DNA of 64,000 nt. It comes from Tubulanus polymorphus. Lineage: Eukaryota > Nemertea > Palaeonemertea > Tubulaniformes > Tubulanidae. Shown in pieces: positions 27,773 through 39,600 of the stretch. Location of the stretch: the NCBI RefSeq assembly GCF_964204645.1, contig NC_134025.1, positions 30,720,001 to 30,784,000 of the forward strand, given 5' to 3'. Both the position numbers and the translations under genes were made by a program. The notes under the pieces were generated by a model. It was not told the origin of the DNA and ran no database searches. It worked only from the letters and a program-made list of their open reading frames with translations. How positions within the stretch are numbered: the stretch's first letter is position 1; the number at the start of each line of letters is the position of its first letter.

Positions 27773-27863
27773 GGAGTTTCATAAAAAGGTTGAACTCTTT
27801 TAATTGATTTAATTTCTTCATTAATTCAGTTTATCTTAAAACGATTTAGGCCTCGAGCAATCC

Positions 27864-27996
27864 AGGGTGCAGTTTCACGAAAAAGTTTAAGGCTTAAACG
27901 GTTAAGTCTGAATTGTTGTCCTCATTGAAGAAATGAAGTAACCAATGGTAATTACACCAAGAATTTCAGTTTAACTTTTTTGTGAAACTGAGCCCA
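27864..27996. mobile_element. Foldback element, family C
   Basis: Begins GGGTGCAGTTTCACGAAAAA and ends TTTTTTGTGAAACTGAGCCC. It has the same length and inner boxes as 21577-21705. Confidence 0.7.
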
Positions 27997-28028
27997 GGAT
28001 TTGCTAAAAATATTAAACTTAACTAAGG

Positions 28029-28236
28029 CTAAACAAAATTGATACCTTGTTTCTCCGCTCTGCTGAGAAAAGTTGACCCGGCCGGCCGCCTATCTACCCT
28101 GTACATTACTATTAAATCAAGATCAATTTTACCATAACAGACCCGGCCGCTATTAAATGAACTGTTTACAAATTTTATCATATTTTACAAAAATGACCCG
28201 GCCGCTGCGGAGAAACAAGGTATCATTTTTGTTTAG
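28029..28236. mobile_element. MITE-like element with about 30-bp terminal inverted repeats
   Basis: The left end is CTAAACAAAATTGATACC followed by TTGTTTCTCCGC. The right end read in reverse complement is CTAAACAAAAATGATACC followed by TTGTTTCTCCGC. GACCCGGCCG occurs three times inside (near 28074, 28140 and 28194), giving G+C-rich islands in an AT-rich core. No clear target-site duplication was found, and there is no coding capacity. Confidence 0.75.
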
Positions 28237-28371
28237 TCTAAACGAATGACACATTTTAAAATCAATCATATTTATTCTCATACAACAATTATACAAAATG
28301 CCAGGAGTGCTCGAAGAATCAAGCTTAATTTTTGCTCCTCAAACACATGGACTTTCAAGAACAACTAGTCC

Positions 28372-28426
28372 AACCACCATAGGTGTATAAACTATAAACG
28401 AGAGTTTATACACCTATGTCATGGTT
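28372..28426. repeat. Perfect 16-bp hairpin
   Basis: CATAGGTGTATAAACT (28378-28393) and its exact reverse complement (28403-28418) flank a 9-base loop. Five further pairs (AACCA with TGGTT) extend the stem after a small bulge. Function unknown. Confidence 0.8.
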
Positions 28427-30902
28427 CAATTGACATGAACATGACAACAACAATTATACCTAAATGACAGCTATTTATGTAATCTACTTGAGGAAGTGCC
28501 TCATTTACAAAAACATGACCTGTATTTCGAAAAAAAGTCTCCAACATAAAAACATTAAAAACACAAATTCAAACTGGAAAGCTTATGATTAACTAAATTT
28601 CTTTAACTAAATTCTTTGATTTAATTTTCATCAACTTTATTTCACAAGATAACTAGATTTTTCGCCACCTTTGCTCAGACATGATCAAATTGGTTATTTT
28701 CTAACATGTTACATTTAATGCTAAGTATTTTGGAGGTACGTATCCTCTTATACGCAATCAACAAGATAAAATTGTTCACCTGTCAATTTTAATACTGCTA
28801 GCACAATCTACTAATTAACACTTCATATAATATCCTCATCTATCAAGAGACTGCTCCTCTATTTTCCATAATTGACCAATTAGTATCTGTATCCTCAAGT
28901 TATCAAGAAACTGCTGCTATTTTCGACAGGCCCTTTATTAAATCAGTATACTACTGAAAAGCACCATAGTGGAATTGTTTCTATAAAACCTTAACAACTG
29001 AAATGTTTCAATACGAATGATGAAAATGTTCACATCGTTTTATTCACACAACAATAATATCTTAAACGAGGAATCATCATGAAAGTTCCTAATTTCCAAA
29101 CATGCAAACTGTGTTACAATAACAGTCTCCAACATAATAGCATTAAAACTAGAGATGAGAAACTCGGATTCACTCTGGAAATCTAAGTATCAACTAATCA
29201 TTACTAGAAAACTAGAATTTTGCCAACTTTGCCCTGACTTAAAGATTTCCAAACACCTTGACATTACATACTAATTATTCTGACATTTTTTCTTCCAGCT
29301 TCGAAAAAGATCAACATGATTATACAATAAGTAACTAATTAATAACATCAATAACTTAAGTTTATAGCTGTTTAACATTCTTTTAAAAAGTAAAATGTTA
29401 TCACCAGATTTTAGATACATAGTTAGTCTACCCCAGTTTAACAATAAACAGTCGCAGCAGTGATTGAGCGCGGCTAGTTGAAAGGACGGGTCGATCTTTC
29501 ATCACAGTTATTCAAAAAATTCTATCATATCAGTTATTTTTTTAAATGTTTTCGATTTAGTTAAGGTTTATAGTTATTTGTTTAGTTCATTACAATAACT
29601 GAGTTGATAGAATGCTTTGAATAACAACAGAAAAGATCTCGGGTTTTCGCTATACTTAGGGAAGGTTGTTCAATGAATGAAGAACCTTGTTGATAAATAT
29701 TCGAAAAAATGCCTTTTCATGTAAATAGCGTATTAATTTGTTGTTTGTTTGTATCTATTTTTTACATTATCTATTTATTTGTGTGCTTGTATTTTGTATA
29801 ATTTACTATTTATCATTATTTATTGGTTTTTTTTATTAATTCATGTACTTGTAGTTTGTATTATGTCTATTTACAACTGCAGGCATTTTTTCACTGTAAA
29901 GTTCTGGGCCCATTTTAAAAAAGCACTACTGATTCACTGCCACTCCTTGATAATCATTAAACACCCAATTTGAAGCTAAGTGATTATTCACGAGAGCCAT
30001 CTCGTGATATGGATTTACCCATTATAATAAAAGAAGTTCAAACAGCTATAAACAATGTTAAAATGTTCAAAATTAGTCCTAACTATAACTTAATGCTTCG
30101 TTATTCCTAGCTTTACCTCTCAAATGTAAATAATGGTCTCCTTTTAGATGAAGCTTTAGTTTTATAGATTGATGCAGGCTCAAAGTTAAAACTTGATGTG
30201 AAAATTGACATATGTTTCATTTTTCAAATTGGTTACATTGGCCTTTGAAAAAATATCATTAAATGCCATCAAATTAATACAAACAAAATTCCGCAAATAC
30301 TTATTTGTGCATAGAACACTGGCCTAAAGCTATGTTCTATGTCTCCTAACTATGTGATACCTAGGGCAAAGCCAGACAGGGGCATAGCCACTGTTGACTA
30401 TGTTTAAGTATGGTAAGTTCAAACATTAAACTCACAATATCATGTTGAAACTATATCTCAGTTTAGGTGTTAACTAAATAGACCTAGGAGTCCAAACTAG
30501 GCGCTCGACGCCGACATTTACCCTCGTCACTAACCTAACTAGACTTATCTATCAACTTAGGATCGAAGACCAATATTTTGAATTAATGGAGCTAAGCTTT
30601 CATAAGACTCTCACATTGCATGAAACATTATAAAATAATTTCCTCGAAAACACTATATTATCCATCAGACTGGTTAGAAAATGGGTGATAAGCAAAAAAA
30701 ATCAATACTTTACTACAGAAGTGCGCTATTATCTTTGCTGCTCCTGGATCTCAAGTGTTTATAAGATAATCCATTAGAATTGCTGCGCGAATTAGTGTTT
30801 ATAAGATACGCTATTGTCTCTGCTGCTCCTGATAAAATGTTTTATAGAAATCACCGATTGTAGAAGAATCCATTGTTGAGTGATTAATCCGTCGCTGGCT
30901 CC

Positions 30903-32990
30903 TCAACTTATGTCACCTGGGCTTCTGCAGTTTTCATCAGCAAATGGGTCGATCAGTAATCGTTGTGGGTGTCTTCTTGATGATGTACGTAGTTTGGCTG
31001 AAACAAAGTGAAGAAAGCAAAACATTTCAGACAGATTTATGATAATTCACATTTCAAATTACAAGCCACCGTGTTTTTCACTAAGTAAAATTCATTGACG
31101 TCAATTGCCGATTTAAACCCCTATAATTAATTGCAGTAGTAGGACTAGTTCATCATTGTTTAAGACTAGTTAAGATAAAAGATCAGCCATGTCTACCTAT
31201 AAATAGAGTTTGAGGATAGTCACTTATTAAATGATATTCACATGAGGCCTGAAATTTCTATATACAGGTAATTCCATGTATATCAACTTACCTTTTAAGA
31301 TTGCTGGGTTCAGTTCTGGTCTTTTCTGTGCACTTTTCCAGTTTGTAGATTTTTGGACGAGTAGTTGATCTCAATCTGGGCTTTTTCGTATAGTTGAAAT
31401 TCAGCTGCAATGATCATAAGAAGATATCCTGTAATGACAAAAGATTTCATTTAGAATGAATCAAAATTTTTCCATGTACATCAAGTTACCTTTTATGATT
31501 GCTGGGTTCATTATCGACGTGGATCATTTAAGTTTGTTGGCTGATGAGTTGAATTCAAACTGGCCCGTTATGTGAGCTGTTCTCTCATCGGCAGATTTTA
31601 GATGAGTTGTTGATCTCAGGCTCTGGTTTGAAGAACAGATATAGTTGTGTGATCTGCGGTCAATCTTACATAATTTTTTTTCAAAATCAAAGTAGTCCGA
31701 AAGTTTACAAGATAGAATTTTGTCTAAGTTTTACGTATTTTTAAAGTTTTTTTTTTAAATCCAAGTGCAGATATAGCAGTCAATCTTACATAATTTTTTT
31801 TCAAAATCTAAGTAGTCCGAAAGTTTACAAGATAGAATTTTGTCTAAGTTTTACGTATTTTTAAAGTTTTTCTTTTAAATCCAAGTGCAGATATAGCAGT
31901 CAATCTTACATAATTGTTTTTTCAAAATCGAAGTAGTCCGAAAGTTAACAAGATAGAATTTTGTCTAAGTTTTACGTATTTTTAAAGTTTTTTTTTTTAA
32001 ATCCAAGTGCAGATATAGCAGTCAATCTTACATAATTTTTTTTCAAAATCTAAGTAGTCCGAAAGTTTACAAGATAGAATTTTGTCTAAGTTTTACGTAT
32101 TTTTAAAGTTTTTCTTTTAAATCCAGGTGCAGATATAGCAGTCAATCTTACATAATTGTTTTTTCAAAATCTAAGTAGTCCGAAAGTTAACAAGATAGAA
32201 TTTTGTCTAAGTTTTACGTATTTTTAAAGTTTTTCTTTTAAATCCAAGTGCAGATATAGCAGTCAATCTTACATAATTTTTTTTCAAAATCTAAGTAGTC
32301 CGAAAGTTTACAAGATAGAATTTTGTCTAAGTTTTACATATTTTTAAAGTTTTTCTTTTAAATCCAAGTGCAGATATAGCAGTCAATCTTACAAAATTTT
32401 TTTTCAAAATCGAAGTAGTCCGAAAGTTAACAAGATAGAATTTTGTCTAAGTTTTACGTATTTTTACAGTTTTTTTTTAATCGAAGTACAGATATAGTTG
32501 TGTGATCGGCGGTCAATCTTACATAATTTTTTTTAAAATCCAAGTAGTCCGAAAGCTTACAAGGTAGAAGATAACTTTGTCGAATTTTTACATTTGTTGG
32601 TTGTTTTTTCCGGGTATATGTTGATGTCTTCGTCCTCCAAGTTGCTTGTCCTGTATGTTGACTAGGGAATGATGTTGTTGGAACGTCCAAGGGTGCTATC
32701 GGACTCAGTCCCGGAGTCGGATTATGGATGTTGGTATCACCAGAATTCCCACCATCGGAGTTTGACTTCTGGCTAGCGAAATGACAAGATGAAGAGAGCA
32801 TATTATATATTAGGTCAAAATGTTTGTCAGACAGAGCCTGACCACTGTGGTTTGAGAAAGCTTTAATTATCTCAAAACCATGCCAGCTCCATTCGTGTCT
32901 GGGTACATATACAGCCAAACCATGTACCTCTTTCCCACACGATAAGCCAGGTTTTTTAAGAACGGAATGTCTGAGTTTTTTGCCTTCGAG
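30903..32990 (-). CDS. Exons of an unrecognised minus-strand gene (partial model)
   Basis: An exon at 32561-32990 has a good acceptor (TTTCTTACTAG before CTCGAAGGC) and a GTAAGC donor. It encodes about 143 residues, including CGKEVHGLAVYVPRHEWSW and HGFEIIKAFSNHSGQALSD, then a Ser/Thr/Pro-rich part. Joined directly to a terminal exon at 30903-30997 (acceptor TTTGTTTCAG), it stays in frame and ends RRHPQRLLIDPFADENC..GDIS. A possible extra exon at about 31292-31406, with AG and GT borders, has a length not divisible by three and would change the end. Upstream exons and the start are not found. I recognise no domain. Treat it as a hypothetical gene whose large intron holds the 120-bp satellite. 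Confidence 0.35.
31290..31640. repeat. Diverged tandem duplication of a candidate exon
   Basis: The sequence around 31280-31360 (CAACTTACCTTTTAAGATTG, then GCTGGGTTCA) recurs around 31485-31515 (CAAGTTACCTTTTATGATTG, then GCTGGGTTCA). GTTGATCTCA follows in both. The second copy has in-frame stops in the frames tested, so it looks like a duplicated and decaying, or alternative, exon of the gene above. Confidence 0.55.
31655..32550. repeat. 120-bp satellite, about seven units
   Basis: GTCAATCTTACA recurs at 31659, 31779, 31899, 32021, 32141, 32262, 32382 and 32512. Six of the seven spacings are 120-122 bp and the last is 130. Units contain AAGTAGTCCGAAAGTT and TAGAATTTTGTCTAAGTTTT. The two outermost units share a TTGTGTGATC segment missing from the inner ones, which marks the original edges. 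Inner units differ at TTTACAAG/TTAACAAG and CTAAG/CGAAG. Confidence 0.95.
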
Positions 32991-33175
32991 CTAGTAAGAA
33001 ATGAACACCAAAATACCACTTGCCCCTCCTAATGCCAGGCTTTTTTTTCTGAGAATTGAACACCTGCATTTTTGATTTATTAAAAATCAACCCCTGATTG
33101 CCCCAAGTAATAAGCTGAAATGAAATAGTACATAATCATTGATTAACAAGACGAAATTTCTGACTATATCTAACT

Positions 33176-33449
33176 ATGATAGTGGTAATGACGAAAATGA
33201 TGAAAGGCCAGGATGAGGGGTCTGAATCAGAAATCGAAGATACAGAGTTTAGGATGTATTTGAAGTACACAAAAGATGCTCGAGATTACAGAGTTCACGA
33301 ATACAATATAGACGATATCATCCGCTGCGACAAGAAAAATTGGGAAAGATTTTGATGGAAGGGGAAAGAACCTTGGATGAAAAATAAAATTTACAAAGTT
33401 TCACGGCTTAAATCGAAGTACAACCATATAGACGCTGGTAATACATAGT
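33176..33449 (+). pseudogene. Possible decayed coding fragment with one in-frame stop
   Basis: A plus-strand frame opens with ATG at 33176 and runs 59 codons to a TGA at 33353-33355. It carries DEGSESEIEDTEFRMYLKYT and NIDDIIRCDKKNWERF. The same frame continues past the stop (WKGKEPWMKNKIYKVSRLKS..) to a TAG at 33447-33449. The composition looks protein-like, and the uninterrupted frame after the stop suggests a recent nonsense change in a gene or transposon fragment. No family was recognised and it could be chance. Confidence 0.3.
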
Positions 33450-33535
33450 TTTAACGGCTTTACATCATATTTGATCTAACCTGAGAGAAAGAAGTCAGCA
33501 CAGAACTTCTGGCTGATAACAGCAAAGTCTTAGTT

Positions 33536-34155
33536 CTCAGGGTTCCAACTGGCAGCGGCAGAGTCAGAGTTCTGTAACGTGGCCTCGTCCCAGCTAGTGG
33601 CGGGGTGCCAATGACACTGGTGTTACTACGGAGGACCCGCAATCAGAGTAAGACGGGAAGCGACAAACAACTTCGGCTTTGGGGGATATCCGATCTTCAA
33701 GCATCAACACCAAAAGACAACCGGCACCCAGAAGAGAGAGAAAAACTGGGTGAACGGGGAGCCCAATCAGCAAGATGCCAATGGGTAGCCTTAGGCGAAG
33801 AAACCAGCCGATTCAGACTAGAATGGACCATACTGGGGACCCAATTGAGAATTGAGCACACCACCTAAGACAACCGACACCCAGATGACAGAGAAAAACT
33901 GGGTGAACGGGGAGCCCATCAGCAAGATGCCAATGGGTAGCCTTAGGCAATGAACCAGCAGATTCAGACTAGAATGGACCAAACTGGGGACCTAAAGATC
34001 CAACAGCCCCCTTAGTCGAAGATTGCTACCACTCCCATCTTATTCTGATCGTAGGTCCCCCGTAGTAACATCCGCATCACCAGCACTCCGCCACTAGCTG
34101 GTAAGAGGCCACATTAGTGAACTCAGACTCTGCCGCTGCCAGTTGAAACCCTGCG
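33536..34155. mobile_element. Foldback DNA element with about 125-bp terminal inverted repeats
   Basis: The left arm (33538-33665: CAGGGTTCCAACTGGCAGCG..CAGCTAGTGGCGGGGTG..TGTTACTACGGAGGACC) matches the reverse complement of the right arm (about 34025-34152) at roughly 85 percent by eye. The centre holds two direct copies of a roughly 160-bp unit (ACAACCGGCACCCAGAAGAG.. at 33718 and ACAACCGACACCCAGATGAC.. at 33871). No transposase frame is seen, so it would be non-autonomous. Confidence 0.8.
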
Positions 34156-34159
34156 ACTG

Positions 34160-36683
34160 AGAGGGCGGGGGCGAGGGACGAATGAAATGAATGAAAAAAA
34201 AATGAAAAAACAAAAATAATATAGAAAAATAATGAAAAAAATAAAGATATAAAATATACCACACATTCATACGACACATATAAACTCCATTCACTCCTCT
34301 TGCACACACAACTCCATCCACCGCACACATAACTCCATCCACCGCACACATAACTCCATCCACCGGCGCCACACCACCACTCCGAAATACTCCGCGCCAC
34401 AAGATCGCCAGGAAACACAGCAAAAGCTGAAGAGCTCGAGAGAACGCCATCTGATCGTGTCAAAGACTAGTACTCGATTGAAAGATTGTGGAGAAATTCC
34501 GCAGTTTTACAGTATCAAATGCAAACATAAATGTAGATATTTTATTGAACGGAATTGATTTTTCAGTTCACGTCAGTTGAAAACCCGTTTTGATCGATGT
34601 TTTGATGTTTATTTTAAATACAAATTAGATTTAAGACCTAGGATTATTGACTAATATCTAATTGTGAGGATAGGATAAAAGGATCGCGGATAAATTTCCT
34701 GCTCGCATGCCACAGCTCTGTCAAATCTCAATCGTCCAGTGCTGCCCCTAAATACTGTGGCGAATACATAAACTAATCGATTAATATACTCTACCCGTAT
34801 TTGTACATGAGGCCTACCGTTTACTTATCTTGCTTAGTTTACGTCGTTCGTGTCTTGTGGTATCCCAAGACTATAAATCATATTGGATCCATTAGGGGTA
34901 GAGCTAGATAATTAAATGATAATTATCCGAACAGTAGATTGTTCTATTTTTTCTCCACGTCAAAGTTAATAGTTTAAAAATTCAAAATACAAATTATGTT
35001 CAAATTCAGATTTCACAAACAACAACTCGTTGGCCCACTGAAAGATAGCAGCGAAACAATCTTCGAGTAATAAATGTTAGAAAGAATTAGGTTATCCTCT
35101 CAGGGCCTGGTTAATTGCGTTACCGTACCGTAATGAAAAAAGTAAGCAAAGAAGGTAGGCCTGGACCGTGTAGGCTTACATTATCCAACTACAAAAGCCT
35201 TGACGCAACATAAACAAAATCGAAAAGGAAGATATCAAAAATGCAGGATATCACATGCCTGAAGGTAGCTTGGGCTTGAAGCTAATTACACCACGAGGGC
35301 AGATCTAGGCAAATATATCCGAATTTCAATTGCTAGACTTAATAGAGTGTGGTCGAATGAGAGAGTATAGCATCTCAGGGAATGTCTAGAAGTTCAAATC
35401 ACACTGCGTAGATTTGTTCACGTCAAGATTCATATAAAACTCAAACAGTGCCATAAAAATGAGCACCTGAAGTCTACATCAAGGACGGGTGGCCATTTTA
35501 TCAGAATCTTGGGAAGAAATCCGTTGAGGAAGCGTCGATGGATAAAAGCAAACACATCTGATTTAAAAAAAAACATGTTTTGAACATTAGTTTCCATAAT
35601 ATTGAAAGTGTGCCTAGTTTACAATATTTCTCATTACAAAACCAAAACCGACCCTGAAAGTATATTCTTCTGCAAGGGATAGGTTGGTTTGCAATTTAGG
35701 TGGTAAATTGTTTGAGATTTGGCTGTTGAAGGTATGAAGAATCACATATATTATGTTTCATCAGTAGCCGTATATGTCGTTGACGCGATTTGTGTGCAGA
35801 TTTCACATGGTCACAGTCGAATGATCGTCGGTGGGTATTCACTATACGCCAGTTCAATTGAGTCTATTCACGCTCGTAACACAAACTAAGTCCCCTACTA
35901 TTATAGGCTACCAACCCTACTAGATGTCGTGTGTCATATGTTGTTTTTTTATTAGAAAGCCTTCCTGTTTATTTTGTAAAATTATCATGAAAGTTACGAA
36001 ATATTCCCATACATTACTATACCTCAGAGTTAGATTACATATTGGCGTAAAGCGTAGGATGATTAATTTTAGGGTTTCGATTTCGTGCAAACGAGCTAAA
36101 CTTAGTTCAATTATCTATAAAATCTTCTAATTTGCATTTCAATGACGAGCCCTGGTTGTTATTTCATTGAGAACATTTTAGATGACTGCGGTCCTTCGTC
36201 TTAAGACTGTTTTTTTTTGTCATCGTTCGGAAGGTTGACAAAATTTCATCTGGGTTTGTATGCAGACTTGAATTTGTCTGTGCCCACCTCGCGTTTTGAA
36301 TACTTAATTGGTATGGTCCTCGGTAAAGCTGGAGATTGTCGATGGAGTTTGTTAATCTCTCGCTGCAAAAGTGAAGATGGCTCTCTTGCTCTCGGCTGGT
36401 CAACTAATATTAGCAAGCAAGAAGCATTTGAGAACTGACAATTGGCACAAAGTCTAGCAACTGGCAATCGTTTCAGGGCTTCCATAATTCTTCTTTCCAC
36501 GGACGTGGTAACGAAGTAATAACAAAGAATGAATTGAATTGATCGGAGCACGGAGCAATCCCATCACGTGACTTCCGGCCCGCGCGAAAATCAATGGTCG
36601 AGTGTTTTGTTGTTGAGATTGTCGTCGCTGGTTGTAATTCTCTGTGTAAATCACGCGCTGATTAAGGTGAGGGATTGAGGAAT
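34160..36683. other. Intergenic DNA and 5' flank of WEE1
   Basis: A 17-bp direct repeat (ACACATAACTCCATCCACCGC-like, three copies) lies at 34305-34365. The rest is AT-rich without clear genes. Between 36246 and 36482 a minus-strand ATG frame of 79 codons (MEALKRLPVARLCANCQFSN..) sits 200 bp from the WEE1 start and could be a divergent first exon, but nothing supports it beyond position. Confidence 0.4.
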
Positions 36684-39600
36684 ATGTCGTCGATGAAGAG
36701 ATTAACGACTGTCCCGTGTCCGAGTCGCCGTCTGAGGAATAAAACAGGTCGAACTCTCGCGCAACAGCTCAGTTTCAGCGCTAGTGATTCAGATTGCGAG
36801 GAGAATGAATCTACCGGAATCAGAGCCAGCTGCGGCATGCGAGGAGGTGTCGAATCTGAACTACCCACAGGTATATTGAATAGAATGGTTAGACCGTGGG
36901 GTGATTCAGCGGAATCCGATAGCGATTCAACATCGCCCGTTAAAACTCCGTTTAAATCTTTGAAATACGCGGCGCTTTTTCGAACGGCGTCGTCGACCAA
37001 CAACAATAACGATTCATCGTCGGTCACCGTGGCGTCCAGTCGCATGACGACGCGTTCTCGTAGTAAAATGTTAGCGGCGAATTTCACAACGGATGCGATG
37101 ATGATTACAGAGGAGGATTCCGATGTGGGCGACGAGGCTGAGGACGACGATATCGCGGGAGAGAAACCGCGCCCGTCGTGGACCCCGCCCCATAAACGTC
37201 TACGAGCTTTAAAACTGTTCGATACGCCTCACACGCCGAAGAGTTTATTAGAACGATCGAGGAGTCTTCGTTTATCGGAATCTAAACCGTCGTCGAGTCC
37301 GACGGCTTTATTCCCGGTTACCGGCGGCGGAGAGAAGGATCGGACTGTAACCACCGGCGATAAGAAACCAGAAGATCGGCTTCAAGCTAATATTAATCCG
37401 TTTACACCTGATAATAATTCAAATACAGGTTTAAAACGACCCCGACATACCAGCGGGTAAGTGTCACCTATATTAATCACAACTCTTTATTATCTTTTTC
37501 TCGTATTAATCAAGATTCTGTTTTCAGTTAGGTTAGAATTGGTTCTTTTGCAATGATTCAGTTCACAGCGCGTCGAATTTTGATTTTAGAATTGGATCCA
37601 GTATACAAAGTGACAATTAGAATTTTATTATTATGATCAAAGTATCAACTGGTTTATCTTGAATCACGTTTTCAAAGCTGCTACAACCTAAGGTTAAATT
37701 GTATTTATTGAACACAGTAACAGGAATTGATAGATGAATGTTTGAATTTTTAGATGGGGAAGTTTTTTAGAAGATTCCACTGATGAAGATATCGACGTCG
37801 ACATGCCGAGTAACAAAGTAAGACATAGTGATCATCTGAATCCGGTTCCACGGATCTGGTTCTTACTGAACCCACTTTCCAATGGGTCCGCCTAAAAACC
37901 GATTTATGAAGTGGAATTGAACCCATTTCCCATTAAAAATTGATTTATGATCCTAAAAATATGGAATATTTAAACTTTTCAGAAAATTGCTCTAAGGGAA
38001 ATAAATACGTCAAGATACAATGAAGAATTCTATGAAGTTTGTAAATTGGGAGACGGTGAATTCGGAAGTGTTTATAAATGTGTCAATAGATTAGATGGAT
38101 GTATTTACGCTATCAAGAAATCTAAAGCTCCAGTAGCTGGAAGTGTTTATGAGTAAGTTATTCATAACCTTTTAAATAATACCTGTGATGCCTAGAATGT
38201 ACTTTTTGTACGTTCCTTCTAGAAAAATGTTTGATTCATTTTAACAATGAAAGAAATGATCTGTGCTCTTTATCTTACAAGTAATTCATAAGATCAAAAA
38301 TTCATAAAGACTAGTCTTTATGAATTTTTGATAAGAATTATAATCAATAAATAACACCTCTCTGATGCCTGTGTACTTAGTGAACCCTTCCAAAAAAAAC
38401 CCTTATGACTAAAAATGTTTGATTCATTGTTTCACTAAGCTTTCATTGAAACAAATAATCTGCGTCTTCATCTAATCCTATCAATCTGATGAATTCAACG
38501 CTCTTTATCTTAAGATGTAATCGTTTAACCGAATTGCATGTTGATATGATATCAATAATCTTCATTATTATGACTGTAAACTTACAATGAATAGTTTACA
38601 GAATATCCGCATAGAAACTCTTAAACAAACTGTTACTGATAATCTCTTAATAATTGTGATAATCTCTGATATAATATTCATGAAGTTGTTTGTATGAATA
38701 TTTCAGGCGTAACGCAGTGAATGAAGTTTACGCTCACGCTGTATTAGGTAAACATCCTCATGTCGTTAGATATTACTCCGCGTGGGCTGAAAATGATTAT
38801 ATGTTTATTCAGAATGAATATTGTAATGGTAAGTACTGAATACTTTTATTCCTGTATTTAGAGCAGATAAACTTATTCAATGAACGCCAAAGACCAATCC
38901 CCTTTTCTTTGTTATCACCCAGTGACTATTTCTGTTTGAATTCAAGGTAACCCGAGATAACCTTACGATCAATTTAGACCCATCCCCTCAGTCTATATAT
39001 AGGTCTATGAGTTGATGAATAGAAGACCCATCCTTTTGCTTTATTTCAAATTCACAGATCTATTGCTCCTGTGATCTAAAACAGTTTCTTGTTGGCGAGT
39101 AATGATTGAATTCTACATTTTTAGCTGTCAAATTATTATTGACAACATTACGAATGTCGTAAAAGTGTAATTGTATGACGAACTTGATGAATACAGATTG
39201 AATATGAAATGAAAAGTTTTTAACCCACTGAAATTGAAGTTTCAATTTAACTATTAAACATGAAATTAACTCAGGTTAATTAGGGATGGAGCATTACTTT
39301 GTATCTGTTGTTATTATGAAAATGTTCATAATAATTTCTAGGTGGAAGTTTAGCCGATATAATCGCGGAGAATTATCGAGAAAATCATCATTTTACGGAA
39401 GCAGAATTGTATCAGTTGTTGCTGCAACTTTCTCATGGATTGAAATATATTCATTCACAGAATCTTGTTCACTTAGACTTAAAACCAGGTAATTGTTATT
39501 TCCAATCCATTTCAGTCGAATATTTGAATAATTGGGTGGATTGTTGGATTATCTTGGAGGGCAGATAATGGAGGGTTGTGGACACTGAACATAGTTTAAA

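Larger units (their letters stand above)
26565..30902. other. Gene-poor intergenic DNA
   Basis: The first few hundred bases are the 5' flank of the RWD-RING gene. A two-and-a-half unit TTAGGG stretch occurs at 27207-27220. Foldback elements lie at 27623-27772, 27864-27996 and 28029-28236, and a perfect short hairpin at 28378-28418. From 28450 to 30900 the DNA is AT-rich with scattered diverged duplications; the phrase around AACATAAAAACATTAAAA..CACAAATTCAAACTGGAAA at 28550 resembles 29130-29185. I see no supportable gene. Confidence 0.5.

Noticed and set aside
34077-34463. Minus-strand frames of 118-128 codons with Phe-rich stretches
   Set aside because: They overlap in two frames, run through the inverted arm of the foldback element and low-complexity A/T runs, and show no splice or domain support.
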